Part shown: piece after piece, positions 16,316-22,994 of the stretch
Layout: each line of letters begins with the position of its first letter
Position numbering within the stretch: position 1 is the first letter of the stretch
DNA from: CAYRFF01 sp964423575
GTDB lineage: Bacteria > Bacteroidota > Bacteroidia > Chitinophagales > Saprospiraceae
Length of the DNA stretch: 31,860 nt
Direction: 5' to 3'
NCBI GenBank assembly: GCA_964423575.1
Contig: CAYRFF010000037.1
Span: 1-31,860 of the forward strand
Made by a program: the position numbers and the translations under genes
The notes under the pieces: generated by a model
Told to the model about the DNA's origin: nothing
Seen by the model: the letters and a program-made list of their open reading frames with translations, nothing else
The model's database searches: none

Positions 16316-17654
16316 GGATTTTACTGCTTATAGGGACAGCCAAAACAGAACCATCTGCGGCAAAGTCATCCAGACGTACAGTAATTAAATCGTTTACTTC
16401 TCCGGCATTTTCCGGAAGCTCAACCCTAATGTAATTTTCGGTATACCCGTGTATGCCCTCGCCTTTGGATTGTTCAATCAAGACCACATGCTCCGTTCCA
16501 AAGTAATCCTTGTAGAATGCTCGAGTCTTCTTGTCGGATAAACTGCGCAATCTGATAGTTCGCTTTCGACGGGTATCGACCGGAACCTGATTGTCCATCT
16601 CCGCAGCTATAGTATCATTGCGCTCGGAATACGTGAATGCATGAATGTAGGAAATGTCCATGTCGCGCAGGAATTCATAAGTTTCTTTAAAGTCTTCCTC
16701 CTGCTCGTCCGGAAAGCCAACGATCACGTCTACGCCTATGCAAGCATGGGGCATCAATGATTTGATTTTTTCAACACGTTCTGCATATAATTCTCTTTTG
16801 TAACGGCGACGCATTAAGCCGAGTAATCTGTTACTTCCTGACTGTAATGGCATGTGGAAGTGCGGAACAAAGCGTTTGGAGTTTGCCACAAATTCTATAA
16901 TCTCGTCGTTGCAAAGGTTTGGCTCGATGGAAGAAATCCTGAATCTTTCAACTGATTCGACTTCGTCCAGTGCTTTGATAAGGTCGATGAACTTCACTTC
17001 CTTATGTGCTCTTTCTCCTTCGTGTAATTCCGGTCCATTTCCAAAGTCACCGATATTAACTCCGGTTAATACGATTTCTTTAACACCGTTTCTTCCTATT
17101 TCTTCCGCGTTTTTGACAACATTTTCTATGGTGTCAGAGCGACTTTTACCTCTCGCAAGCGGAATTGTACAGAAACTACAATTGTAGCTGCAACCATCCT
17201 GTACCTTAAGGAAAGATCGAGTTCTATCCCCAAAGGAAAAGGCGTTTATAAACGTATTGGCTTCCGTAATATCTCCTGCCATAACCATACCTTTTCCGGG
17301 TGCATGTACAATGGAGTCTATATAGTCAAGAACATTAAACTTCTCTGCGGCACCGAGCACAAGATCTACACCTTCAATGTCCACGATTTCCTTTGGCTTG
17401 ATCTGTGCATAACAGCCAATGACGATAATCTTGGCATCGGGATTGGTTTTATGTGCACGACGTATGATATTACGACCTTTGCTTTCTGCCATAGCGGTGA
17501 CAGCGCAGGTGTTTACTACGTATACATCCGCCATATCTTCAAAGTCTACCTCAGTGTATCCCGCCTCTATAAATTTTGTAGCTATACTGGAGGTTTCTGA
17601 AAAATTGAGTTTACATCCCAATGTATAAAATGCGACGCTTCTAGGTGTTGCCAT
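16302..17654 (-). CDS. mtaB: tRNA t6A37 methylthiotransferase MtaB
   Basis: MtaB is a radical-SAM enzyme that converts t6A at position 37 of ANN-decoding tRNAs to ms2t6A. The 450-residue product has the three N-terminal cluster cysteines (C14 in TLGCKLN, C50 in VNTCAVT, C81 in IGCYAQ). The radical-SAM CxxxCxxC is at 155-162 (GCSYNCSFC). A C-terminal TRAM-like region follows. The sequence GCKLNFSE at the start separates MtaB from MiaB and RimO. A TATCTTTG -7 box lies at 17678-17685, just before an octamer-repeat tract. The lipid kinase overlaps its end and is probably co-transcribed. Confidence 0.94.
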   Translation of the reverse strand: MATPRSVAFYTLGCKLNFSETSSIATKFIEAGYTEVDFEDMADVYVVNTCAVTAMAESKGRNIIRRAHKTNPDAKIIVIGCYAQIKPKEIVDIEGVDLVLGAAEKFNVLDYIDSIVHAPGKGMVMAGDITEANTFINAFSFGDRTRSFLKVQDGCSYNCSFCTIPLARGKSRSDTIENVVKNAEEIGRNGVKEIVLTGVNIGDFGNGPELHEGERAHKEVKFIDLIKALDEVESVERFRISSIEPNLCNDEIIEFVANSKRFVPHFHMPLQSGSNRLLGLMRRRYKRELYAERVEKIKSLMPHACIGVDVIVGFPDEQEEDFKETYEFLRDMDISYIHAFTYSERNDTIAAEMDNQVPVDTRRKRTIRLRSLSDKKTRAFYKDYFGTEHVVLIEQSKGEGIHGYTENYIRVELPENAGEVNDLITVRLDDFAADGSVLAVPISSKIHAGV

Positions 17655-17677
17655 AATCTTATCCTTTTATGAATTTA

Positions 17678-17685
17678 CAAAGATA
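17678..17685 (-). promoter_or_regulatory. -7 box TATCTTTG of mtaB
   Basis: Exact TAnnTTTG match, 23 bp before the mtaB ATG. The nearest upstream TTG lies 24 nt away, inside the first octamer of the repeat tract, slightly too far for the ideal spacing. Confidence 0.45.
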
Positions 17686-17699
17686 TGTATTTTTTAGGT

Positions 17700-17795
17700 G
17701 ACGAGTAGACAAGAGGACAAGTAAACGAGTCGATAAGTAAACGAGTGGACAAGTAAATTCTCCGATAAGCTCTGGCCGGTACAAGTAGACAAGTA
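17700..17795. repeat. Degenerate octamer tandem repeat, consensus RACRAGTA
   Basis: Seven consecutive 8-bp units fill 17700-17755: GACGAGTA, GACAAGAG, GACAAGTA, AACGAGTC, GATAAGTA, AACGAGTG, GACAAGTA. After a 24-bp interval that contains GATAAGCT in register, two more follow (TACAAGTA, GACAAGTA, 17780-17795). The phase is kept throughout. The tract is entirely intergenic between mtaB and dcd, and is not divisible into codons. Function unknown. Confidence 0.75.
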
Positions 17796-17851
17796 TGTTG
17801 AGAGATGTGATTAGCTAGTTTAATGTTCCACAACCATAACCTCAGCCTTAA

Positions 17852-18388
17852 TCAAAACTTATTCTTAAACATCATCGATTCTACCGGTTTGTCTGTCCGT
17901 TCTGTATACTTGGCTCCTTTTTTCTTGTTGTAATAGCGGTCTATTTCTCCATCGACGACAAAATAAATGAGCTGTCCTATAGGCATTCCTGCGTAGATTC
18001 TTACAGGTTGAGTACACGAGATTTCCAGAGTCCAGGTGTTACAGAACCCGACATCCCCCTTTCCTGCTGTTGCGTGAATGTCAATCCCCAGTCTTCCGAC
18101 GCTGCTCTTTCCTTCAAGGAAGGGGACGCAGGAGTGTGACTCAGTGTATTCTTCAGTAACTCCCAGGTATAGTGTTCCCGGCTCAATAATATATCCTTCT
18201 TCCGGAATTTCGAAATATTCTATTTTGTTGTGTTTGCGGGCATCGAGAACTCTGTCTTTGTATACGGCGAGAGTTTTCCCGAGATGTACGTCGTAGGAAT
18301 TGGTCCCAAGGGCTTCCCGATTGAAAGGTTCAATGATTATGTCTCCGCTTTCAATGGACTCGAGTATTCTTTTATCTGTTAGAATCAT
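17852..18388 (-). CDS. dcd: dCTP deaminase
   Basis: Dcd deaminates dCTP to dUTP, feeding thymidylate synthesis. Starting at the ATG at 18388, the product is 178 residues and opens with the family's usual MILTDKRIL. A frame extension to 18439 would run through the likely promoter and adds a non-conserved leader, so it is rejected. Active-site features are GKSSVGRLG (93-101), the catalytic glutamate E122 in NTWTLEIS, AGMPIGQL (133-140) and the C-terminal lid KYTERTDKPVES. The enzyme is a cytoplasmic trimer in known members. It is transcribed alone, divergent from the folate cluster. Confidence 0.93.
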   Translation of the reverse strand: MILTDKRILESIESGDIIIEPFNREALGTNSYDVHLGKTLAVYKDRVLDARKHNKIEYFEIPEEGYIIEPGTLYLGVTEEYTESHSCVPFLEGKSSVGRLGIDIHATAGKGDVGFCNTWTLEISCTQPVRIYAGMPIGQLIYFVVDGEIDRYYNKKKGAKYTERTDKPVESMMFKNKF

Positions 18389-18409
18389 GTTTACATCGTT
18401 TTGAGAATA

Positions 18410-18439
18410 CGAAATTAATGATTTAAACGGGTAATACAA
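18410..18439 (-). promoter_or_regulatory. Probable dcd promoter
   Basis: On the minus strand TTG (18437-18439), 19-nt spacer, then TAATTTCG (18410-18417), one base off TAnnTTTG. It lies 22 bp before the ATG at 18388 and supports that start. Confidence 0.35.
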
Positions 18440-18529
18440 CTGGATAGGCCTGATTTTCCGATGTGAATGTATGCAAGGCGGACTTTTTTATCTAGATTAC
18501 AGCTTCTTATAGAAAACTAAAGATTAATT

Positions 18530-19237
18530 ATGACTAAATCAGTATTGATTACGGGGGCCTCGGATCGCGTAGGGAAAGCATTTGCGCTTGCTCTTGCTGA
18601 AAAGGGCTATCACTGTATTATTCATTATAATAGTTCTGCGGAAAAAGCAGAAAGGACAAAGAAAGAAGTAGAGGCAGCAGGTGGTCAATGTACCTTGCTG
18701 CAAGCCGGATTCACGGATGAAAAGGCCGTTGAGGCGCTCCTCGATAAAGTGCCGGGAAATATTCACCTGGATATATTGATTAACTGCGCTTCAATGTTTA
18801 TAGAATCTTCCATACATGATGAAGGTTATGACTTGCTGGACAAATTGATGAAAATCAACTTTAAAGCGCCTTATATTCTGACGAAAAAGTATGCTGAAAA
18901 GTACAAAACCGGCTTAATAGTGAATATCCTCGATACCAAGGTCGCAGGGAACTATACCAAACATCTGGATTATCTTCTTACGAAGAAGTTGCTAAAGGAT
19001 TTTACTTTGATTTCTGCCACACAACTCGGGCCGGACATCAGAGTTAATGGGATTGCCCCTGGAATTATTTTGCCACCACCCGGCAAAGATGAAACTTATA
19101 CGGATAAACTTGCGCAGGGAATCCCCCTAAAGCAGAGCGGTAATCCGGGTGAGCTCGTAAAGGCGTTGAATTATCTTATCGATGCTGACTTTGTCACAGG
19201 ACAGATAATTTATGTGGATGGGGGAGAACATTTATAG
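18530..19237 (+). CDS. SDR-family pteridine reductase-like protein (FolM/PTR1 type)
   Basis: A 235-residue short-chain dehydrogenase. The NADP-binding motif is TGASDRVG (8-15), and N85 lies in INCAS. The catalytic Y148 and K152 are in YLLTK. An aspartate, D135, sits 13 residues before the tyrosine in place of the usual SDR serine. This D-x12-Y-x3-K spacing equals that of PTR1 and FolM pteridine reductases (D181, Y194, K198 in Leishmania PTR1). FolM reduces dihydromonapterin and, weakly, dihydrofolate. The gene lies 86 bp upstream of folB and folK in the same direction, which supports a pterin substrate. Exact substrate is inference; a general SDR oxidoreductase is the alternative. Confidence 0.8.
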   Translation: MTKSVLITGASDRVGKAFALALAEKGYHCIIHYNSSAEKAERTKKEVEAAGGQCTLLQAGFTDEKAVEALLDKVPGNIHLDILINCASMFIESSIHDEGYDLLDKLMKINFKAPYILTKKYAEKYKTGLIVNILDTKVAGNYTKHLDYLLTKKLLKDFTLISATQLGPDIRVNGIAPGIILPPPGKDETYTDKLAQGIPLKQSGNPGELVKALNYLIDADFVTGQIIYVDGGEHL

Positions 19238-19256
19238 ACCTTTGAGAGATTTTCCG

Positions 19257-19264
19257 TATCTTTG
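19257..19264 (+). promoter_or_regulatory. -7 box TATCTTTG upstream of folB
   Basis: Exact TAnnTTTG match in the gap between the reductase and folB, 59 bp before the folB ATG. A short hairpin (CCCCT 19267-19271 with AGGGG 19283-19287) follows in the leader. No good -33 TTG is seen. Confidence 0.4.
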
Positions 19265-19323
19265 ACCCCCTTTGTTACAAGCAGGGGTAGCAATATTTGC
19301 GAAAGCTAAAATAAAGAAAAGAC

Positions 19324-19686
19324 ATGGCGGAGAAATTAACTGAGATAGAGATTAAAAATATGCGGGTGCGTGCAATCCTGGGAATTATGGACTGGGAGCG
19401 CAAGAAAAAGCAGGATATCGTAATAAGTATACGCTTTAAGTACAACGCAGCCGAGGCTATTGCAGAGGAGAATGTGGATAAAGCCATAAATTATAAGACG
19501 ATTACTAAGGAGTTGATGGAGTTTGTGGAGAATTCTGATTTCTTCCTTATAGAAACCCTGACTGATACTTTATATCAGAAGGTGAGCGGTATCGAGGGTG
19601 TGGTGAATACGGCAATTGAGGTTCAAAAGGTACATGCTCTGAGATTTTGCGATAATCTTATTGTAAGACGCAGTGATTATGAATGA
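19324..19686 (+). CDS. folB: Dihydroneopterin aldolase
   Basis: FolB cleaves 7,8-dihydroneopterin to 6-hydroxymethyl-dihydropterin in folate synthesis. The 120-residue product has the family length and motifs: LGIMDWERKKKQ with the substrate-binding E25, the YKTIT segment, FLIETLTDTL, and the C-terminal EVQKVHALRF with the catalytic lysine K102. The fold is the tunnelling T-fold octamer of known members. FolX epimerases are close relatives, and FolX with FolM is a known pair. The downstream folK favours FolB here. The folK ATG lies within its last eight bases. Confidence 0.92.
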   Translation: MAEKLTEIEIKNMRVRAILGIMDWERKKKQDIVISIRFKYNAAEAIAEENVDKAINYKTITKELMEFVENSDFFLIETLTDTLYQKVSGIEGVVNTAIEVQKVHALRFCDNLIVRRSDYE

Positions 19687-20095
19687 TAATGCGATAATAG
19701 CATTGGGATCCAATATAGATCCGGAATACAATATTCCTTATGCATTAAAGGTGATTGATGAGAAGTTCACGATTACTGAAATGTCGGAATTTATATATAC
19801 CAAGCCACTGTTGTATGAAGACCAGGCAGATTTCTTAAATGGCGCTGTTCTTGTGCATACCAAACTGAGTGCTGATAAGATTGTCCAAGTTCTGAAGGAA
19901 ATTGAAGACGAAATGAAAAGGAATCGTAATGGTATTAAAAACGGTCCGCGAAATATCGATCTCGATCTTATTGTGTATCACGGCGAAGTAGTAGATGATG
20001 ACGTTTACAAGAGAGATTTCCTACAGAACTCTATCAGAGAGTTGATGCCGGAACTGATGGGAAAGTTGGAGAAAGACGAGCAAACCCATAAGTAA
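19679..20095 (+). CDS. folK: 6-hydroxymethyl-dihydropterin pyrophosphokinase
   Basis: FolK transfers pyrophosphate from ATP to the folB product. The ATG at 19679 gives 138 residues; a GTG at 19673 is also in frame but less likely. Conserved features are the N-terminal ALGSNIDPEYNI, the helix EIEDEMKRNRNG and the hallmark GPRNIDLDLIVY with its two metal-binding aspartates. The protein is short for the family (about 155-165 residues). The usual HPxxxxRxFVLxPL block near the C terminus is degenerate, reading VYKRDFLQNSIRELMPEL without the His-Pro. It overlaps folB by eight bases, so translation is coupled. Confidence 0.9.
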   Translation: MNDNAIIALGSNIDPEYNIPYALKVIDEKFTITEMSEFIYTKPLLYEDQADFLNGAVLVHTKLSADKIVQVLKEIEDEMKRNRNGIKNGPRNIDLDLIVYHGEVVDDDVYKRDFLQNSIRELMPELMGKLEKDEQTHK

Positions 20096-20225
20096 GAGTG
20101 TTTACTCTGGAAAAACAGGAGGTGATGCTAGAGCCCGGCAGAGGTTTATATAATAACTTGCATGGAAACAGGATTTAAGGAACAAATAGAGGATTTTTAA
20201 CGTTGTAAAGACAAATTAGCCTGTT

Positions 20226-20705
20226 ATGGTAGAACTCGGAGAAAGGGCACCTCATTTTGAACTTTATGACACGGAGTGGAAGCTTTGGTCACTGGAAGAG
20301 TATAAAGGAGATGCGCTGATAATGCTTTTTTTCCCCTTTGCCTTTAGTGATTCCTGTACCCAGGAAATGAACGCCATGCAGGAACTTGTAGGGGATATTG
20401 CCAGCCTGAATGCAAAGGTGGTCGGAATTTCTACTGATGCGGTGCCGACTTTGGCAGAATTTAAGCGAAAATATAAGTACGAATTTCCCTTTTTATCTGA
20501 TTACAATAAGGAAACTTCCCGTGCATACGGAGTGCTGTATTCAGAATTTCTTTATGGAATGAAAGGCGTATCACAGCGTGCGGTATTTGTACTGGATGGA
20601 AATGATAGGGTGATTCATAAAGAAATAATGGAAGACCCAAAAGAGCTCCCGAGTTTTGAAAGAATTCAGGCTGCGCTCAAAAAAGCAAAACTGGTAAAGC
20701 AATGA
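20226..20705 (+). CDS. AhpE/BCP-like peroxiredoxin
   Basis: A 159-residue thiol peroxidase of the AhpC-TSA family that reduces hydroperoxides. The peroxidatic cysteine is C44 in the motif PFAFSDSC (37-44), the PxxxS/TxxC signature. The conserved arginine is in SQRAVFVLD (about 118-126). C44 is the only cysteine, so it should act as a 1-Cys enzyme needing an external thiol. The FFPFAFSDSCTQEM pattern is closest to AhpE-type peroxiredoxins. Its stop overlaps the clpS start (ATGA, 20702-20705), so it is translated with clpS and aat. Confidence 0.9.
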   Translation: MVELGERAPHFELYDTEWKLWSLEEYKGDALIMLFFPFAFSDSCTQEMNAMQELVGDIASLNAKVVGISTDAVPTLAEFKRKYKYEFPFLSDYNKETSRAYGVLYSEFLYGMKGVSQRAVFVLDGNDRVIHKEIMEDPKELPSFERIQAALKKAKLVKQ

Positions 20706-21031
20706 AAGATAATAGACTTAATGTAACGATGAGTGGTGCTTCTCCCGTTGAAGAGACAATTGTCCTGGTAAAAGAAGATATAGGTACGGATAATAGTAAT
20801 GAACTAGTGGTCTATAATGATGACTTTAACACATTTGACTGGGTAATTCAATGCTTCGTCGAAGTCATAGGACATAGTGAAACTCAAGCAGAGCAATTGA
20901 GCTTACTCATTCATTTTAAAGGTAAAGCTTCTGTTAAAGAAGGAAGCATAGAAACCCTCAGGCCTCTGAAGCAAGCACTTGTAGATCGTGGATTGTCTGC
21001 TGTCATCGAGGAAATAAGTCAAGATGCATAA
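20702..21031 (+). CDS. clpS: ATP-dependent Clp protease adaptor ClpS
   Basis: ClpS is the bacterial N-recognin: it binds proteins with destabilising N-terminal Leu, Phe, Tyr or Trp and delivers them to ClpA- or ClpC-type unfoldases with ClpP. The 109-residue product has a variable acidic N-terminal extension (1-33). The folded core follows, with VVYNDDFNTFDWVIQCF for the binding pocket, an IHFKGKASVKEG segment and GLSAVIEEI at the end. The Asn-Asp-Asp residues of the pocket are present. It starts inside the peroxiredoxin stop and ends in TAATG, sharing a base with the start of aat. Confidence 0.92.
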   Translation: MKDNRLNVTMSGASPVEETIVLVKEDIGTDNSNELVVYNDDFNTFDWVIQCFVEVIGHSETQAEQLSLLIHFKGKASVKEGSIETLRPLKQALVDRGLSAVIEEISQDA

Positions 21032-21738
21032 TGCGTCCCAATAATATTTTATCACTCGATAATAAGCTCGCTTTTCACCATCCATTCATGGCAATGGAGC
21101 ATGGTCTGATAGATATTACTAAAAAACTAAGCCCCGAATACATTCTTATGGCTTATCGCTGGGGTATCTTTCCATGGGTAAATGATGAGGGCTATTTCCT
21201 GTGGTTTTTTCTATCCCCAAGGCTAGTGTTGTTTCCTTCAAAACTGCACGTCCCCAAGAGCATGAATACTTATTTTAATAATGATAAGTATAGAGTGACT
21301 TATGATAGGGAATTTGAGCTCGTAATGCGTAAATGCAGAAGTGTATATCGTAGAGACGATGCGCAGAGCTGGATAGATGATGATTTTATAGAAAATTACA
21401 CGCGCTTGCATAAGATGGGTTATGCACATAGTGTGGAAGTCTGGCTGGAAGATAAACTCGTAGGAGGTTTATATGGAATTGCGATGGGAAAGGTATTCTA
21501 TGGAGAATCTATGTTTAGCATCAAGCCCAATGCATCAAAGTTTGGCTTCATAAGCCTGGTCAGAGCCCTTGAAAGTCGCGACTTTAAACTCGTTGACTGC
21601 CAACAAGATACACCACATCTCAGGTCACTGGGCGCAGAACTGATTTCCAAAGAAGAGTTTTTAGATGCCTTACGGCAAAATATGCTCGTGCATGAAAATG
21701 CCGGAATATGGCCGAAAGAGGGTATCGGAATTCTGTAA
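21031..21738 (+). CDS. aat: Leucyl/phenylalanyl-tRNA-protein transferase
   Basis: Aat adds Leu or Phe from aminoacyl-tRNA to proteins with N-terminal Lys or Arg, creating degrons read by ClpS. The 235-residue product shows all family motifs: YRWGIFPWVND, WFFLSPRLVLFP, SWIDDDFIENYTRLHKMGYAHSVEVW, GGLYGIAMGKVFYGESMF with NASKFG, and VDCQQDTPHLRSLGAELIS. The start codon shares its first base with the clpS stop (TAATG), so the writer and reader of the same degron pathway are translationally coupled. The gene converges on the VOC gene one base past its stop. A copy of the 13-mer repeat lies in its coding sequence (21667-21679). Confidence 0.95.
   Translation: MRPNNILSLDNKLAFHHPFMAMEHGLIDITKKLSPEYILMAYRWGIFPWVNDEGYFLWFFLSPRLVLFPSKLHVPKSMNTYFNNDKYRVTYDREFELVMRKCRSVYRRDDAQSWIDDDFIENYTRLHKMGYAHSVEVWLEDKLVGGLYGIAMGKVFYGESMFSIKPNASKFGFISLVRALESRDFKLVDCQQDTPHLRSLGAELISKEEFLDALRQNMLVHENAGIWPKEGIGIL
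21667..21679 (+). repeat. Copy 4 of the 13-mer GCCTTACGGCAAA
   Basis: Copy inside aat, where it encodes the ALRQN region in a different reading frame from the queA copy, so protein constraint does not explain the shared sequence. Confidence 0.6.
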
Positions 21739-21739
21739 T

Positions 21740-22255
21740 TCACTTATCCAATTCAGAGAACAAGCTGTCTAAATCAAGTGCCCTTGTATACATCGTAAGA
21801 TTTCCGGTCTCATCCAATGGCCACTCTTCACGAGGCCTGTCATAATAGAATTCAATTCCATTTCCATCCGGGTCATTGAGATAAATTGCTTCGGATACTC
21901 CGTGGTCTGCCGTTCCACTTATCGGATACTTGAACTTAATTAATCGCTCAAATAATTCCGCAAGCGTTTTCCGGTCAGGCACAAGAATTGCGGCATGGTA
22001 TAAACCCGTCATATAGGGAGCAGGGGCAGGGCCATTTTGACTATGCCATGTGTTAAGGCCTATATGATGATGGTAACCTCCTGCTGATACAAAAGCAGCC
22101 TGATTCCCGAGACGCATTACCAGGGAAAAGCCTAGCAAGTCGCAATAAAATTCAAGTGAACGATCTATATCGGCTACCTTGAGATGGATATGGCCTATTC
22201 TGGTTTCATCCGGCAAGATAAAGGCGCTGTTCTTCTTTAATTTATTGGTTTCCAT
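21740..22255 (-). CDS. VOC family protein (glyoxalase/dioxygenase fold)
   Basis: A 171-residue vicinal-oxygen-chelate protein. It has two beta-alpha-beta-beta-beta modules: IGHIHLKVADIDRSLEFY (about 16-37) and YHAAILVPDRKTLAELFERL (about 88-107). Putative metal ligands are the histidine in GHIHLKV, the one in LYHAAILV and the glutamate in GIEFYYDR. The segment YLNDPDGNGIEFYYDRPREEWP and FVSAGGYHHHIGLNTW are typical of catechol-2,3-dioxygenase CatE-like members. The substrate cannot be told from sequence, and many such proteins are not dioxygenases. It is transcribed alone and converges on aat. Confidence 0.87.
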   Translation of the reverse strand: METNKLKKNSAFILPDETRIGHIHLKVADIDRSLEFYCDLLGFSLVMRLGNQAAFVSAGGYHHHIGLNTWHSQNGPAPAPYMTGLYHAAILVPDRKTLAELFERLIKFKYPISGTADHGVSEAIYLNDPDGNGIEFYYDRPREEWPLDETGNLTMYTRALDLDSLFSELDK

Positions 22256-22493
22256 ATTGCAGATTGATCTTTCTTAGAATGGGAAATAGAATTATATGCA
22301 AATGGTTCAGATCCTTTCGAGAGTGAATAAAGTCCCTTTATAATATAGCTCATCAATTATAACGAGGTGTCTTTAAGCTTTCGCAAATTATTTTTTATTA
22401 CTACTCCGTTAAGTATCAATGATTTATAAATTCACAATAAAGTATTTCTAAAATATTTCATATCAGGTCTGTACACATTATGAAAATTTGTAA

Positions 22494-22501
22494 TATATTT
22501 G
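22494..22501 (+). promoter_or_regulatory. Candidate -7 box TATATTTG for the giant HYR gene
   Basis: Exact TAnnTTTG match. If used, the transcript would have a leader of nearly 490 nt that includes both hairpins at 22880-22966. No clear -33 TTG is present, and the AT-rich setting raises the chance of coincidence. Confidence 0.3.
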
Positions 22502-22879
22502 TCTTTACACTTCCCATAACAGAACACATTGATTGAATAATTAAATAGATTGAGTATGCGAACGCGGATGGATAATGTGTCGGTGAATAATAGAACTCAG
22601 GAATCGATTCTTAAGAGTTTTGTCGTGAGGGTTCCTGTCTGCCAAATTGATAGTAGTATAATGAAGAAGAGATTTATCTATTGAGATAGTGTAATTGTAA
22701 AATCTATTTTTTTGCCCATACATATTAGATAAAATAATAATATATAATATAAAATATATTATAAAAAGTTTGGTTATTAATAACATATTATAGAATTTTG
22801 TAATATGTAAAGCGTCTCACTTACAGTAGCTTTTGCCTAAAAGGGGTAAAAGGAAAGATGTTTTCAACCATTTAATCAT

Positions 22880-22966
22880 TAAGCATACCCGCAGGAGGTC
22901 GCGATTTTGACCTCTTGAGCTTAGGAAACGGAGGAGGGGATAAAAATCCTCTCCGATTTCCGTTTT
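22880..22966 (+). promoter_or_regulatory. Two-hairpin leader element before the giant HYR gene
   Basis: Hairpin 1: AGGAGGTC (22893-22900) pairs with GACCTCTT (22909-22916), 8 bp with one G-T pair. It is enclosed by TAAGC (22880-22884) and GCTTA (22919-22923). Hairpin 2: GGAAACGGAG then AGG (22924-22937) pairs with CCTCTCCG then TTTCC (22948-22961), 13 pairs with two single-base bulges, followed by GTTTT. The element ends 28 bp before the ATG at 22995. Hairpin 2 with its T4 resembles a weak terminator, so this may be an attenuator, a terminator of an upstream transcript, or a structured 5' leader. It matches no riboswitch that I recognise. Confidence 0.5.
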
Positions 22967-22994
22967 ATGGGGAACGAAATAAAAAATTTCAACT

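Larger units (their letters stand above)
22256..22994. other. AT-rich gene-poor region and probable leader of the giant HYR gene
   Basis: This 739-bp gap lies between the divergent VOC gene and the giant HYR gene. It holds a TATATTTG -7 box (22494-22501), a very AT-rich stretch around 22720-22800, and two hairpins next to the giant gene (22880-22966). An 81-codon minus-strand frame at 22541-22786 begins with a signal-like segment ending in MYGQ. Its AT-rich setting and lack of any recognisable mature domain make it doubtful, but a small secreted peptide cannot be excluded. Confidence 0.5.

Noticed and set aside
18389..18439. N-terminal extension of dcd
   Set aside because: The extra 17 residues are not part of the family, MILTDKRIL is the normal start, and the extension covers the likely promoter.
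22541..22786. 81-codon minus-strand frame with signal-like N terminus
   Set aside because: The hydrophobic start is what AT-rich DNA often encodes. No promoter or recognisable mature domain is seen, so it is not listed as a gene.
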